From NCBI GenBank assembly GCA_019395295.1, contig CM033341.1:2854501-2918500 (forward strand): 64,000 nucleotides of DNA. Reading direction: 5' to 3'. The position numbers and the translations under genes are program-made. This stretch comes from Osmanthus fragrans (taxonomy: Eukaryota; Streptophyta; Magnoliopsida; Lamiales; Oleaceae). The notes below the pieces were generated by a model, which worked only from the letters and a program-made list of their open reading frames with translations, was not told the DNA's origin and did not search any database. This document shows, piece by piece, positions 11,547 through 21,091 of the stretch. Within the stretch, counting starts at the first letter, position 1, and each line of letters begins with the position of its first letter.

Positions 11547-13377
11547 CTTTATCTCTGATGGTGGCTGCATAATGCTGCCTAAAGATATTTGTCTCCAATT
11601 GGTGTCTTCTACATCTTTGGAGCGCTGTATATATCCAATAGAAGAATCTGTATTTTGTCCTAAACAAATACTGACTACATCTTCACAGGGAATTTCAATC
11701 TAAAAAATTTTTGTGACATTTATCCATATACATAATTTGCAATTCTTGTCCACTTCAGGAGTATCAGGAGCACAAGTAAGCACAGCTATTTGTGTGACAG
11801 TACTAGGAAAAAGTATAATTCCTTCCACATATCTAATTTTGAAATGTCCTTTGACTTCCCCTACTTCACTGACCTTGAGAACACTCAATAAATAAGGAGC
11901 ATTGTTTCCCAAGGAGAGAGCAACGGCAAAAATTCCGTTCATATCACGTGGCACTATCACATCCAGAGATACTGAGACAGGAATTTTAGGTTCTTTTAAA
12001 TCTGAACTTGTGCTCAAATTTTTCTCAAGAGGAACCACAACCGTATCTATATCATCTTTCGAAGATCTAAGCAACTTCATACAGACAGCACCAAATAGCT
12101 TTCCTTCAGAAAAGTATGAAAGATCTAATTCCATAAGGGTCTCTGTTTTTAGAGGACAAAGCTCCCAATTTATATGTGGCTTCATGGCAATTAGTGGTAC
12201 ATCAACTTCCTTACTTTCAATAACCAACCAGTCGTTATTACTCAGCACACTGTACTCACTTGTATCTCCATTACTGTTGATGCTATAAACAACTTTTACC
12301 AAGTACAAAGCATTTCTTGAGGAAATGGATATCCAAGCAGTTATCTCCTTGACATAAAGGGTTTCATCGAAACGATTAAGCAAAGACAAATTCTTTATCC
12401 ACCTTCCACTTGATGAAACATCAACACCAACTAGAGGCTTTATCCAATAAGGGGAATTGACAATAAAGCCTTTAGTCTGAATCACGAACCCGCCAAAGCT
12501 TGTTTGCAAGACAAGCTGAGCTGAGGATAAGCCTAACTGCGTAGGCAAAAACACAAAACAAATTGAAGCAACTTCCCCAGGAATCAGAACCATTTCACTG
12601 AAGTTGCATGGATAAAACTGTGAATTGGTACTAAATGGATCATATACACTCAAACTGCTTTCACTGTCTAGATTTAACACTGTTGAAAATGCTAAGGAAG
12701 GAAAATACAAATGCTTTTCTCCCCAATCCAACAAGGAAGGCTTTATTTCCACTTGAGGTCTAGCCAAGCCATCCACAAAGTTAGATTTGACATTCCTAAT
12801 ATTCTCCCCTGATTGAAAATTCTGGGTTTTACGATCGAGGAATGGGTTTCTCAAAGAAGAAATATCACTTCGTTGGCTGCTTCTGGGATTAATATTGTCA
12901 CATGGCAATTCACTATAATCCTTTTGGTAAAACAGAGAACAGGAAATAGTCTTTCCACCCAATAACCTAAAATTACCACAGGACCGACTTAAGTTACTTC
13001 TCTCCTGATGCAATCCCATAAATAATCCATTTTTGGATTGAATCTCAGAATCATCAAATACTTGAGACTCATCCTCATTTACTTTAGAACAATATCCATG
13101 CAATGTTGATGGAAAACAGAATGCATTGAAATCCGCACATACATTGTCAAGACTATGTTTTTGCACCAAATTTCTTGACATAAAACTAGAATTACTCTGA
13201 CCATCAAATATATCTTGAAAGTTCATATCAGAATTGCCACTGTAGGACCCGCATCGCTCAAATTCCAATCTATTCTGTTCTCCATTCACCGAACGTGGCC
13301 CACATGTGGCAAGAATGGAAAGAGAACACGACAGAACCAGCACAAAGTAAAATGACTTGGCAGAGAGAAAAAATCCC
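11547..13377 (-). CDS. TMEM131-like exon 2 (luminal region, contains in-frame TAG)
   Basis: The acceptor is ...tgctttag before GGGATT at 13377; the donor is GATAAAG followed by gtatgt at 11547. It encodes the signal peptide core, a Ser/Asn-rich stretch, then the conserved segment beginning ARPQVEIKPSLLDWGEKHLY, which marks the start of the TMEM131-like domain with beta-sandwich repeats. The frame stays open across the exon except for a TAG at 11702-11700, after which coding resumes in frame as IEIPCEDVVSICLG...PSEIK. From memory, related proteins have Gln before IEIPC, so CAG to TAG is a plausible one-base change. Confidence 0.75.
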
Positions 13378-13987
13378 CTAAAGCATAAATCAAAAGTTGA
13401 TGTCAAAAGAAACATCATTTTACAAAATTGAAAAAGGAAAACGAAAATTACACTAACAGAATGCTGTAATTTGGACATGGAAACTAGTCAAAACCCTTCA
13501 GTTATCATTTCAGACAAAATAGCACAAATACAGAAAACAATAGAAATATCAATTTACACGGGAAAGAAAAAAGCACGGCTTCCTTGAATAAGATAAATAA
13601 ATAAGCGATGGCCTACAATGTACAGTAGCATCGTTATTCATCTGGCTTTGACTAAAAAGTAAAATGAGCATCACCATAAACAAACAATCAAACAAATAAG
13701 TACTCTTCCACGTCTTCTCAAAAGTTCCGTCATTATCAGAACCCACAAGCTCTCTTCATCAAACTCAAATAAAAACAAAAAAACCCCAGTAAAATTATCA
13801 TTATTTTTTCATTGGGAAGATAAAAAAAAACTCACTCAAACTTTACAGAAAATAGCAAAAAGGCTTCTCTTTGCATTTTGACTATCGGAGAGTGAGAGGG
13901 AAAAGCCAAAAAAAACAGTATAAAGAGCTCTAAAAATCAAGAAAAAACGAATATTCTTGAAAAAGAGTGAGAGATTGATGGAGTTAC

Positions 13988-14001
13988 CAGAGGTAGGACA
14001 T
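13988..14001 (-). CDS. TMEM131-like exon 1 (start codon)
   Basis: ATG TCC TAC CTC TG is followed by the donor GTAACT. Joined to exon 2 it reads MSYLWGFFLSAKSFYFVLVL, a good signal-peptide start, in the same frame as the long exon 2 reading. The exon continues upstream as 5' untranslated sequence. An 89-codon open frame (14300-14031) lies just upstream and could be an upstream ORF or chance. Confidence 0.65.
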
Positions 14002-14742
14002 GGAGAGAAGCTGATATGTGAAACCTTGGATCAATACGGTTTGAGAGAACATCCGCTATAGCGAAAATAGATCATCCAATGAATTTCTTTAAGATATTTG
14101 TTGAATTTGTCGGACTTCTGATTGCCCAAGCGTATATGCTGGAGTAGAAATGCGCACACACCTGATAACAAATGAATGCATACCCCACTACTGAAATTTA
14201 TGGTTTTGCCCTTGTAATGCGACGAGGTTTGATCATGATTAGGGGCCAAATTGGGGATTTCAAGAGGGATTAGGGCGTTGAAGGGAAGTTTGAAGACCAT
14301 TTTTGTCAGTTTGCTTAAATTTAGGACGTGTTTGTTTGGTATTAAAATCTGATTTTAAATGAAGTCAAAGTCAAACAATTAATATTAACCATATTTTTCA
14401 GGGTCCTACAACTTTTTAACCACACATTTCAAAAAATTTTATTATCACAATCCACGAAAAATCTGATTTTAATCTCCACTAAACACTCTCTTAATCTAAG
14501 TTCATTGGTGATAATAACTGTCCGAACATGATAAAAGACGAAATTTATAGTCTCTAACATATTTGATATGTTAGGCATCGTCCAATTTTATGATAATTAA
14601 AAATATATTATCAATTTTTTAAGGATAATATTATTCAGTGGTTGAGATACTCCTTAGTCGGATAATTATATTCATACTATAATATAATAGAATATGACAA
14701 TTGGAAAAAATTTGTCGCTTGTGCATCTTCTTTATTTCATAT

Positions 14743-14903
14743 TTAGCTCATGTTTGATGGGGATTAAAAGTAGATTTTTAATAAATTTTGATAAAAATTA
14801 ATATGTAATTAAAAAATTATTGATCTTATAAAATATGTGATTAAAATTAATTATTGAATTAATTTAAATTAAAATTAAAATTTTAATCCTCATCAAATGA
14901 TGC
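14743..14903. mobile_element. MITE copy, 'ggggattaaaa' family
   Basis: The ends are inverted: 'catgtttgatggggattaaaa' on the left and 'ttttaatcctcatcaaatgatg' on the right. The same family occurs at 29547-29722, 35408-35540 and 56340-56510. It is short, AT-rich and non-coding. Confidence 0.5.
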
Positions 14904-15404
14904 TTATATTTGTGAATTGAATATGCCTAGAACAGTGGTGGAGCCACATGGTGTTGTGAGGTCCATCAGCCCACAAAATTTTGAAATTTCTATTTTTTAA
15001 CTTATTCCCTAGAACTTAAATTTTAATTCCTCCCCTCTTTTGAGCATCGCGCACTACATTTTTAAAGGTCCAAATTAATAATTAATTTCCCTTTCCTCCC
15101 TATAATCTACTATTTGCCAATTCCAATCGAAATCTAATTCCACCAATAAACTCGTGAGTGATTAGGCTAATTTATGCCGTATGAGTATTTTGTGCTAAAT
15201 GAGTGTACCTGTCTTACTTTTTAAATGTAATTTATGCAGTTTATCTATTTATAAAGGAGAAATATTACTGAAATGAATGGCCACCAGTTGTACCAACGTT
15301 CATTTTGTACATTTTGCACTACTCAACTAAAAATAAAATAAGTTGACAAGTCGTCCTCAAAATACATCTCCAAGTATTAAAAGGGGAAGGTGGAGAAATT
15401 CAAC

Positions 15405-15550
15405 TTTACTTGAAGTTGTCGCGTCAAGAGTTCAAATCTTGAAATATGAATTTGACCCTTGGGTAAGTGTAAGTGTACAAGTAGTCTTCCACCCTATATC
15501 CTTGTAGGTATAATCTACGATTTACCTCATTCATCAAAGTCCAGGACAGA
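15405..15550 (+). mobile_element. tRNA-derived SINE relic
   Basis: It contains a degenerate B box (agagttcaaatctt) followed by 'gacccttgggtaagtg', 'ctatatccttgtagg' and 'cgatttacctc'. The same string occurs in reverse orientation at about 33652-33832. No clear A box or target duplication was found. Confidence 0.45.
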
Positions 15551-17443
15551 GCAGTGAAGATGTCAATAATGAAGCATAATAAAAAAAATTAAAAAAAAAA
15601 AAAGTTGAGAAGTCAATTGCTAGACTAGGATGATAGGGAGATTCATAAAGATTCTTCTTGAATAAAATGAGTTGACATCAATTCGGAATCTGGATTCAAG
15701 TTCATCAAGAGCATCTGTCCATCATTTTGTTAATAAAGTCAAATAACCTTTTTTTTTTTTTTTTTTTGTTTTTGTTTTTGTTCATACACATTATTGACAC
15801 GTATCTGTAAAGTCATTGGATCGCAATTAATGCATAATTACGTGGTTTGGTTTTAAATTGTGATATATAATCAATTCAGATGGCTGTTTTGAAACTACCA
15901 ATTAAGGACAAACTAGGGAAGAATACATAACCCAGACATTAACTATACTCCAATTCAATTTTAAGAGAAAAGTGGTAATTAATAAATATTATATATAAAA
16001 TGATATATTATAATATAATAAATATTCATCCTAATATCTCACAATAATGCTAGACGTACAAAACTTTTACAAAATTTTAAATTGCGTGACGTGTCAGGGA
16101 GAAAAGAAAAGGCGGCTGGTGGGTTTTGCAGAAATTTATTCATAAATTATTTAAAATTATTTATATTTTTCTTCGAATTTTTGGACTAACTACGAAATAT
16201 TAAACGAAGTCGAAATATTACATTTTTAATATCATTTTGAAGTGCTCACGGCCTAATATTTCATGATGTTAATGGTGTGTGAAACGATCAATCATAATAA
16301 AAGTTACGGCACGTCAAAATAGGTCATTCCAAACTAATATTTCGAAAATTTCGATAACAAGCTAACTTTAAAAATTCTCCGACGATTATACCCTACTCGA
16401 ATCCATAAATCTTCTATATTCTCTCGAAGTTCATTTCGAGAATTATGTCATAGATATATCGAATGATGTAAATGAAAATTGAAAATAGTTAAACGGATAT
16501 CAAACGTATGTGTTAAAAAGAACATATAACTCGTCTTTTTATATAAAAAAAATTGAAAATTTTAATGTCAAAAAATTTTAAAATCTTAACTGATTGAGAG
16601 AAAAAAAAATTTAAAATTAAAAGTTTATTAGGAAAATTTTTAAATTACGTCAAAAATTTTATTATGAAATTTACTAAATTATTTAAAAAATATTAATTGA
16701 TCAAGAAAATCCTCTTTTTTATCAAGTAATTTGGGAAAAGAAAAAATTAATTGATCAAGTAATTTATTAGATTATTTAAAAAACATTAATTGATCAAGAT
16801 ATTTTTGTTGAGTTTGTTGATCAGGTTTTCATTTATATTTTTTCTTTTCTTCACATCATTCTTTCCTTGATAAAAAAGAGGGTTATCTTGATTAATTAAT
16901 GCTTTTCAAATAATCTAATAAAATTCATAATAAAATTTTTGATGTAATTTAGAAAATTTCCTAATAAACTTTTAATTTTAAATTTTTTTCCTCTAGATCA
17001 CTTAGGGTGCGTTCTCTTCGTGTTTCTATTTTGTGTTTTGTGTTTTGAAATTCGTTTTGTGTTTTGTGTTTTGTGTTTTGAGTGTCTGTTTTGAAATTAC
17101 TGAAAATGCGTTCTCTTTGTCATTTTGAAAAACAATTTCTCAAAACAGAAAACGCGTTCTCTTTGCACTTTTTTATAATATTATTTGATAATATTTTATT
17201 CAAGAAATATGATTATTCAATTAACTTTAATTGTTTAATGTTAATATATTATTAAATATATTATAAACATGCAATTTCTTTAAATTTTGAAATATCTTTC
17301 AATTATGAAATATCTTTCCATATAGGGGTGTAAACATATATTACCCTTTGCAAATTTTCAAACGCGCCGTGTTGTAGTTGTGTTGTGGTTGCATTTGTAG
17401 TTTCCCTTTGCAACCTCTTAATTTCGTTTGTTCATAGGCTAGA

Positions 17444-17746
17444 ATGGTTGGAAGGAACTCCGAAATTTGTCATAGTTGTAGAGCTAAGACACACTTCTTC
17501 AATGACTGCCCAAAGAAACACGCATGCTCGTCGTGGAAGCGTGGATTTGAAAAATGTTTTGTGGTGGAGAAGGACACTGTCAAGAAAGGGAAATTATTCG
17601 TTTGTTATAGTAACAATTACGGATTTTGGGATTGGGTTGTCAAAGAAAAATCAAGCGGCGCATCTAGTAGTGTTAGCGCTACGGTCGTTAATCCTAGTGA
17701 AACACTGATGAAATCTCCAGTAGTCTTGAATCTCGAATCCAGTTAA
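17444..17746 (+). CDS. CCHC zinc-knuckle plus GRF-like zinc-finger protein
   Basis: This is a 100-residue open frame from ATG (17444) to TAA. Residues about 9-22 form a CCHC knuckle, C-x2-C-x4-H-x4-C (CHSCRAKTHFFNDC). Residues about 28-68 resemble a GRF zinc finger, ending KGKLFVCYSNNYGFWDW; the usual last Cys before the aromatic pair is replaced (NNYGFW), so metal binding may be weakened. An AG acceptor-like 'ttcatag' lies just upstream, so it may be the last part of a spliced transcript. It sits inside the nested transposon and may be captured host sequence or a transposon accessory gene. The nucleic-acid-binding role is inferred from the domains only. Confidence 0.5.
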   Translation: MVGRNSEICHSCRAKTHFFNDCPKKHACSSWKRGFEKCFVVEKDTVKKGKLFVCYSNNYGFWDWVVKEKSSGASSSVSATVVNPSETLMKSPVVLNLESS

Positions 17747-18315
17747 TTGACCAAGAGGAGCTCAGGATTTCGGTGGATGTCACAATCCGAATGGACAAAT
17801 TAAGTGCAATAAGGAATCCAAACGGAGAGCTGCCGGATTGATTAGTAGATGTTGAAAGTTTTTGTTGAATCTATCGTAGGAATTTGACCAATTGTCCGTG
17901 TATGGAACACCTAATTTACACCCTTTTGTTGTAATCTACGTGGTTATGTCGAATGCAGTTATGAGTTGTTGATTATTGCAAATATGTACTTAACTTGCCA
18001 CTTAGCTTTGTATGTTGTTGATTGTGAATTCATTTGCACACTTGAGAATCCAATTTGCCTAGGAAATGCATATGTACAGAGAGGAGAGAAATGGGAAGTA
18101 GCATATTCCACCAAGGATTAACACTAATAAATATTAACACAGATGTAAATTAAGGCCACATTCTCCATTTGAATTGGTAATGTACAGAACCATGTAGGCA
18201 AGTCTACTACATGTAATTCACGAATTACTTTCTACTCCAAAAACATTACTACACGTGCACAAAAATAGAGGTTGTTTAACAAAGAAAAAACTCGGCGCAC
18301 ACTTAAGTTCTGTAT

Positions 18316-18501
18316 CTAGCTTGTTGCATACAATGAAAGAGCATCAATGCAGGCAGCCGGATGGACCTTAACATCCACATAAAGTTCAACAGCTAACAAC
18401 AACGCAACTCCCATTTCCCAGTATCTGTTGAATTGCAAAAACTTGTGCTTTGTGTGGTGATAAGCAACCAACTCTGACCCTCTGCTTTGAGGCAGCAGAT
18501 T
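18316..18501 (-). CDS. terminal exon of an unrecognised gene carried by the transposon
   Basis: After an acceptor-like ttttccacag, the minus strand is open for 61 codons: NLLPQSRGSELVAYHHTKHK... ...RYWEMGVALLLAVELYVDVK... ...ALSLYATS, then TAG. The composition is that of a normal globular protein, unlike the AT-rich surroundings. I do not recognise the family. With 19706-20130 it may form one captured multi-exon gene. Confidence 0.4.
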   Translation of the reverse strand, partial: NLLPQSRGSELVAYHHTKHKFLQFNRYWEMGVALLLAVELYVDVKVHPAACIDALSLYATS

Positions 18502-19705
18502 CTGTGGAAAACGTATACATAGTGAGACCCGAATACAGATATAAAATTCAGAAACAAGGAAGCAAATGAGGCTTAAGATGTCATAAAGATAATGAGGCAG
18601 TTTTCGATGGAAGTCTTTCCCTGCTGGCTACTGCTATGAGACTGTAGGTAGTTGATATCCCGTAAAATGCATGTTTTAGAGATAACATAAAGAAGGTGTC
18701 TGTTGTATCCTAATATCACAAGTCTTTCAAAAAAACTCTTCCCAAAATCAATATTCCAACCATCCCACTACCACACAGTAACGTTACGACAAAATCAAGA
18801 TTCCAACCAGTCAAAATCAGACTTCCAACCACACACTACCACACAACAATTCAATCAGATATGCTACATTCCATGGATAGTTAAGATATGCTTGCCGGCT
18901 TAGGTATAATACAATTCTCTCTCTGTCTCTGTAAAATTCTCTCGAATTGTTGAAGAACTGGTGCTTCAGGCTTCTCTATCTCTCTAGATCCCTTTCTCTT
19001 TCTCTAGGTTTCTATGATGGGCACTTTGATTGCAACTCCTATGCTCTCATCAAACCTAAAGTCTTCTTAAATTAATTCTTTCTTGGTGCACAGAACTAGG
19101 AGAAGTTATCTGCTAGAGGTATAGAAATAAATCCAAAAGATAATATTCACTACATCACTTAGAAGTTATCTGCCAACAACACATGATCTATCTACTAAGA
19201 CACCAAAAGTATCCAATACTCCCATCATTGTAATATCTTCCTATAGTTGAAGTTAGCACCATCAGCATGTAAATCAATACTCAAGCACAAATTCTATGGC
19301 ACATTGTAGAGTGTTACACTGATAAATAACAGAGATTCGTGCAACTATATTTTTCAAAAGAAAGGTCGATGCATATTCAGACCAAATACATTTGCATCAT
19401 CAAAATTAGAAAGAATTTATAGCATTTCCCTATCAAATGATGTGTCCAATTCCAGTCTTTCCTTTCTTAATCTCAGTACTTCAATCATAAGTGTGATGCA
19501 TCCGACCACCAATTTATTAGCTAGTATAAACAATAAACATCACTATCAACCCATCAAGATTTCTAAATCACTAATACCATTACACAACTACGGAAACATA
19601 ATCGAAATGAGAATCGATCATCTTTAATTTCTTAATTATATCTCTAATAGTAAGTCGAATTCAAAGAAATGCACAATTAGTAGATAGTTCAGAGAAACAA
19701 AATAT

Positions 19706-20130
19706 TCACAAAAACCTGTTTTTTTCCAATTAGAATATCCAATTCGCTCACCAGGTTAATAGTAACCTGTTCATTTGTCTGTATATTAGTACCTGCCAAA
19801 TACAAAACACAATTTTGAAAAATTGAATTAAGAGAGACGGAGTAAGGAAGACCATTACCTGCCGAGTACTGTACAACTGCAATTTGGAGTTTAGCTTCGA
19901 GAATGAAAAGCCCGGTCGAATATTTCACAAGCGGCAGTCGACTATTTCCACAAAAATCACTGGATTCTGGACAGAAATTGCAAGATGCCCACGGTGATAT
20001 TGGATGCGCCTGGTTCAGAGTAGTCGAATGGTGGTGGTCCGGTAAGAAACGGTGGTCAACGGTGCTTCAAATATGGCAAAAACCGTCAACCAATACGCGG
20101 ATTTGGGTGGTGATTGGGGGTGGTTTTTGC
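19706..20130 (-). pseudogene. first exons of an unrecognised captured gene (one in-frame stop)
   Basis: On the minus strand an ATG at about 20139 opens MELQKPPPITTQIRVLVDGF, meets a TGA, and continues in the same frame to ...LPLVKYSTGLFILEAKLQ...QYSA. A donor (gtaatggt) then joins over a short intron to an exon reading GTNIQTNEQVTINLVSELDI...GKKQ, bounded by a tttggcag acceptor and an AACAG/gttttt donor. The joined codons stay in frame (GCA G|GT ACT). Such tidy splicing inside a transposon points to a captured host gene. The family was not recognised. The TGA could be a decayed CGA. Confidence 0.4.
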
Positions 20131-21091
20131 AACTCCATGGCCAGGAAGATAACAAGAGTTGAAGAGGGAGGTTAGGGGGCTTCGATTGGCTGTCGATTAA
20201 GGTAGTGTAGACGGCGGATGGTGCTCGATTCAGGTAGCGAAGGCGGCGGGAGGTGGAAACTTTCTGTTGAGGAATGAAGGAGGAGACTCTCACGCGTTAG
20301 GTTTAAGAAAATGATGCGTTTCGCATGTTTTCAACATTTCCCGTGTTTTCAAACAAAACGCCCAAAACGAGTTTTTTCCATTTTCAGTTTCCTTTACAAA
20401 TTTTTTTTTTGTTTTTAAAAATACGTTTTCGAAAATAGCAAAGAGAACGCGTTTTTGTCGTTTTGAAAAACAGAAAACAGAAAACGACCACAAAACGCCA
20501 AAGAGAACGCACCCTTAAGATTTTAAAAAATTTTAATATTAAAAATTTCAAATTTTTTTTTTTTTTTATATAAAAAGCGAGTTATACGTCTTTTTTAATA
20601 CACACATTTTACGTTCGTTTAACTATTTTCAATATTCATTTAGATCATTCGATATATCTATGACATAATTCTCGAAATAAGTTTCGAGAGGATATAGAAA
20701 ATTTATGAATTCGACTAACGTACAATCGTCGAAATTTTTTTAAAGTTAGTTTGTTATCGAAATTTTCAAAATACTAGTTTGGAACAGCCGACTTTGACGC
20801 ACCGTAACTTTTGCTACAATTGGCTGTTTCATACACCATTAACGTCATGAAATACTAGGCCGTCAGTACTTCAAAATGATATTAAGAATGTAATATTTCG
20901 ACTTTGTTGGATATTCCGCAGTGAGCCCGAAAATCAAGAGAAAAATATAAGTAATTTTAATTACTTTATGACTAAATTTCTGCAAAACCCACTAGCCGCC
21001 TTTTCCTTTCTCCCTGACACGTCATGGATTTTAAAATTTGTAAAGGTTCTGTGAGATTATATCTGTACGTGTAGCATTATTGAATATCTCG

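Larger units (their letters stand above)
8350..14001 (-). pseudogene. TMEM131-like membrane protein gene with premature stop and frameshift
   Basis: Three coding exons join cleanly: 14001-13988, 13377-11547 and 10441-8350. Exon 1 plus exon 2 total 1845 nt, exactly 615 codons. The total is 3937 nt, one base over a multiple of three, which matches a single frameshift. The product would be about 1,312 residues: signal peptide, long luminal region with Ig-like folds, one membrane helix near residue 920 and a Ser-rich cytosolic tail. That is the layout of plant TMEM131-like proteins; animal TMEM131 acts in the ER in collagen secretion, and the plant role is unclear to me. Two lesions are seen: TAG at codon 564 (11702-11700) and a frame change between 9081 and 9031. 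Everything else, including splice sites and the C-terminus, looks intact, so the gene is either recently dead or the assembly has errors. Confidence 0.8.
14302..16032. other. intergenic with two MITE-like repeats and a SINE relic
   Basis: This lies upstream of the TMEM131-like gene and so includes its promoter region. It holds MITE-like segments at about 14325-14495 and 14743-14903, a SINE relic at about 15405-15550 and T-rich tracts at about 15750. No coding region was recognised. Confidence 0.5.
17005..20514. mobile_element. nested PIF/Harbinger-like transposon, 3.5 kb
   Basis: The terminal inverted repeats are GGGTGCGTTCTCTTCG (left) and GGGTGCGTTCTCTTTG (reverse complement of right), flanked by TTA at 17002-17004 and 20515-20517. 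The opposite arm of the surrounding foldback (about 16570-16600, reverse strand) reads through the site with a single TTAAGATTTT, giving a natural 'empty site' that confirms the 3-bp duplication. Subterminal regions are rich in TTTTGTGTTTTG repeats on the left and their complement on the right. It contains no recognisable Harbinger transposase or Myb-like protein, but does contain host-like coding pieces on both strands. Confidence 0.7.
16042..21082. mobile_element. foldback Mutator-like element (MULE), interrupted by a nested element
   Basis: Both ends carry the same long inverted repeat: the left begins CAATAATGCTAGACGTAC and the reverse complement of the right begins CAATAATGCTACACGTAC. 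Similarity continues for several hundred bases per arm. The flanks are aatatctca (16033-16041) and aatatctcg (21083-21091), a 9-bp target duplication with one mismatch, the size typical of Mutator. Without the nested 3.5-kb element it would be about 1.5 kb, nearly all inverted arms around a short centre near 16700-16860. No transposase was seen, so it is non-autonomous. Confidence 0.75.

Noticed and set aside
11668..11700. A tiny intron (GTATATGG...TTTTTTAG) that would remove the TAG at 11702-11700
   Set aside because: It would be only about 32 nt, below plant intron size, and joining the sides creates a new in-frame TGA.
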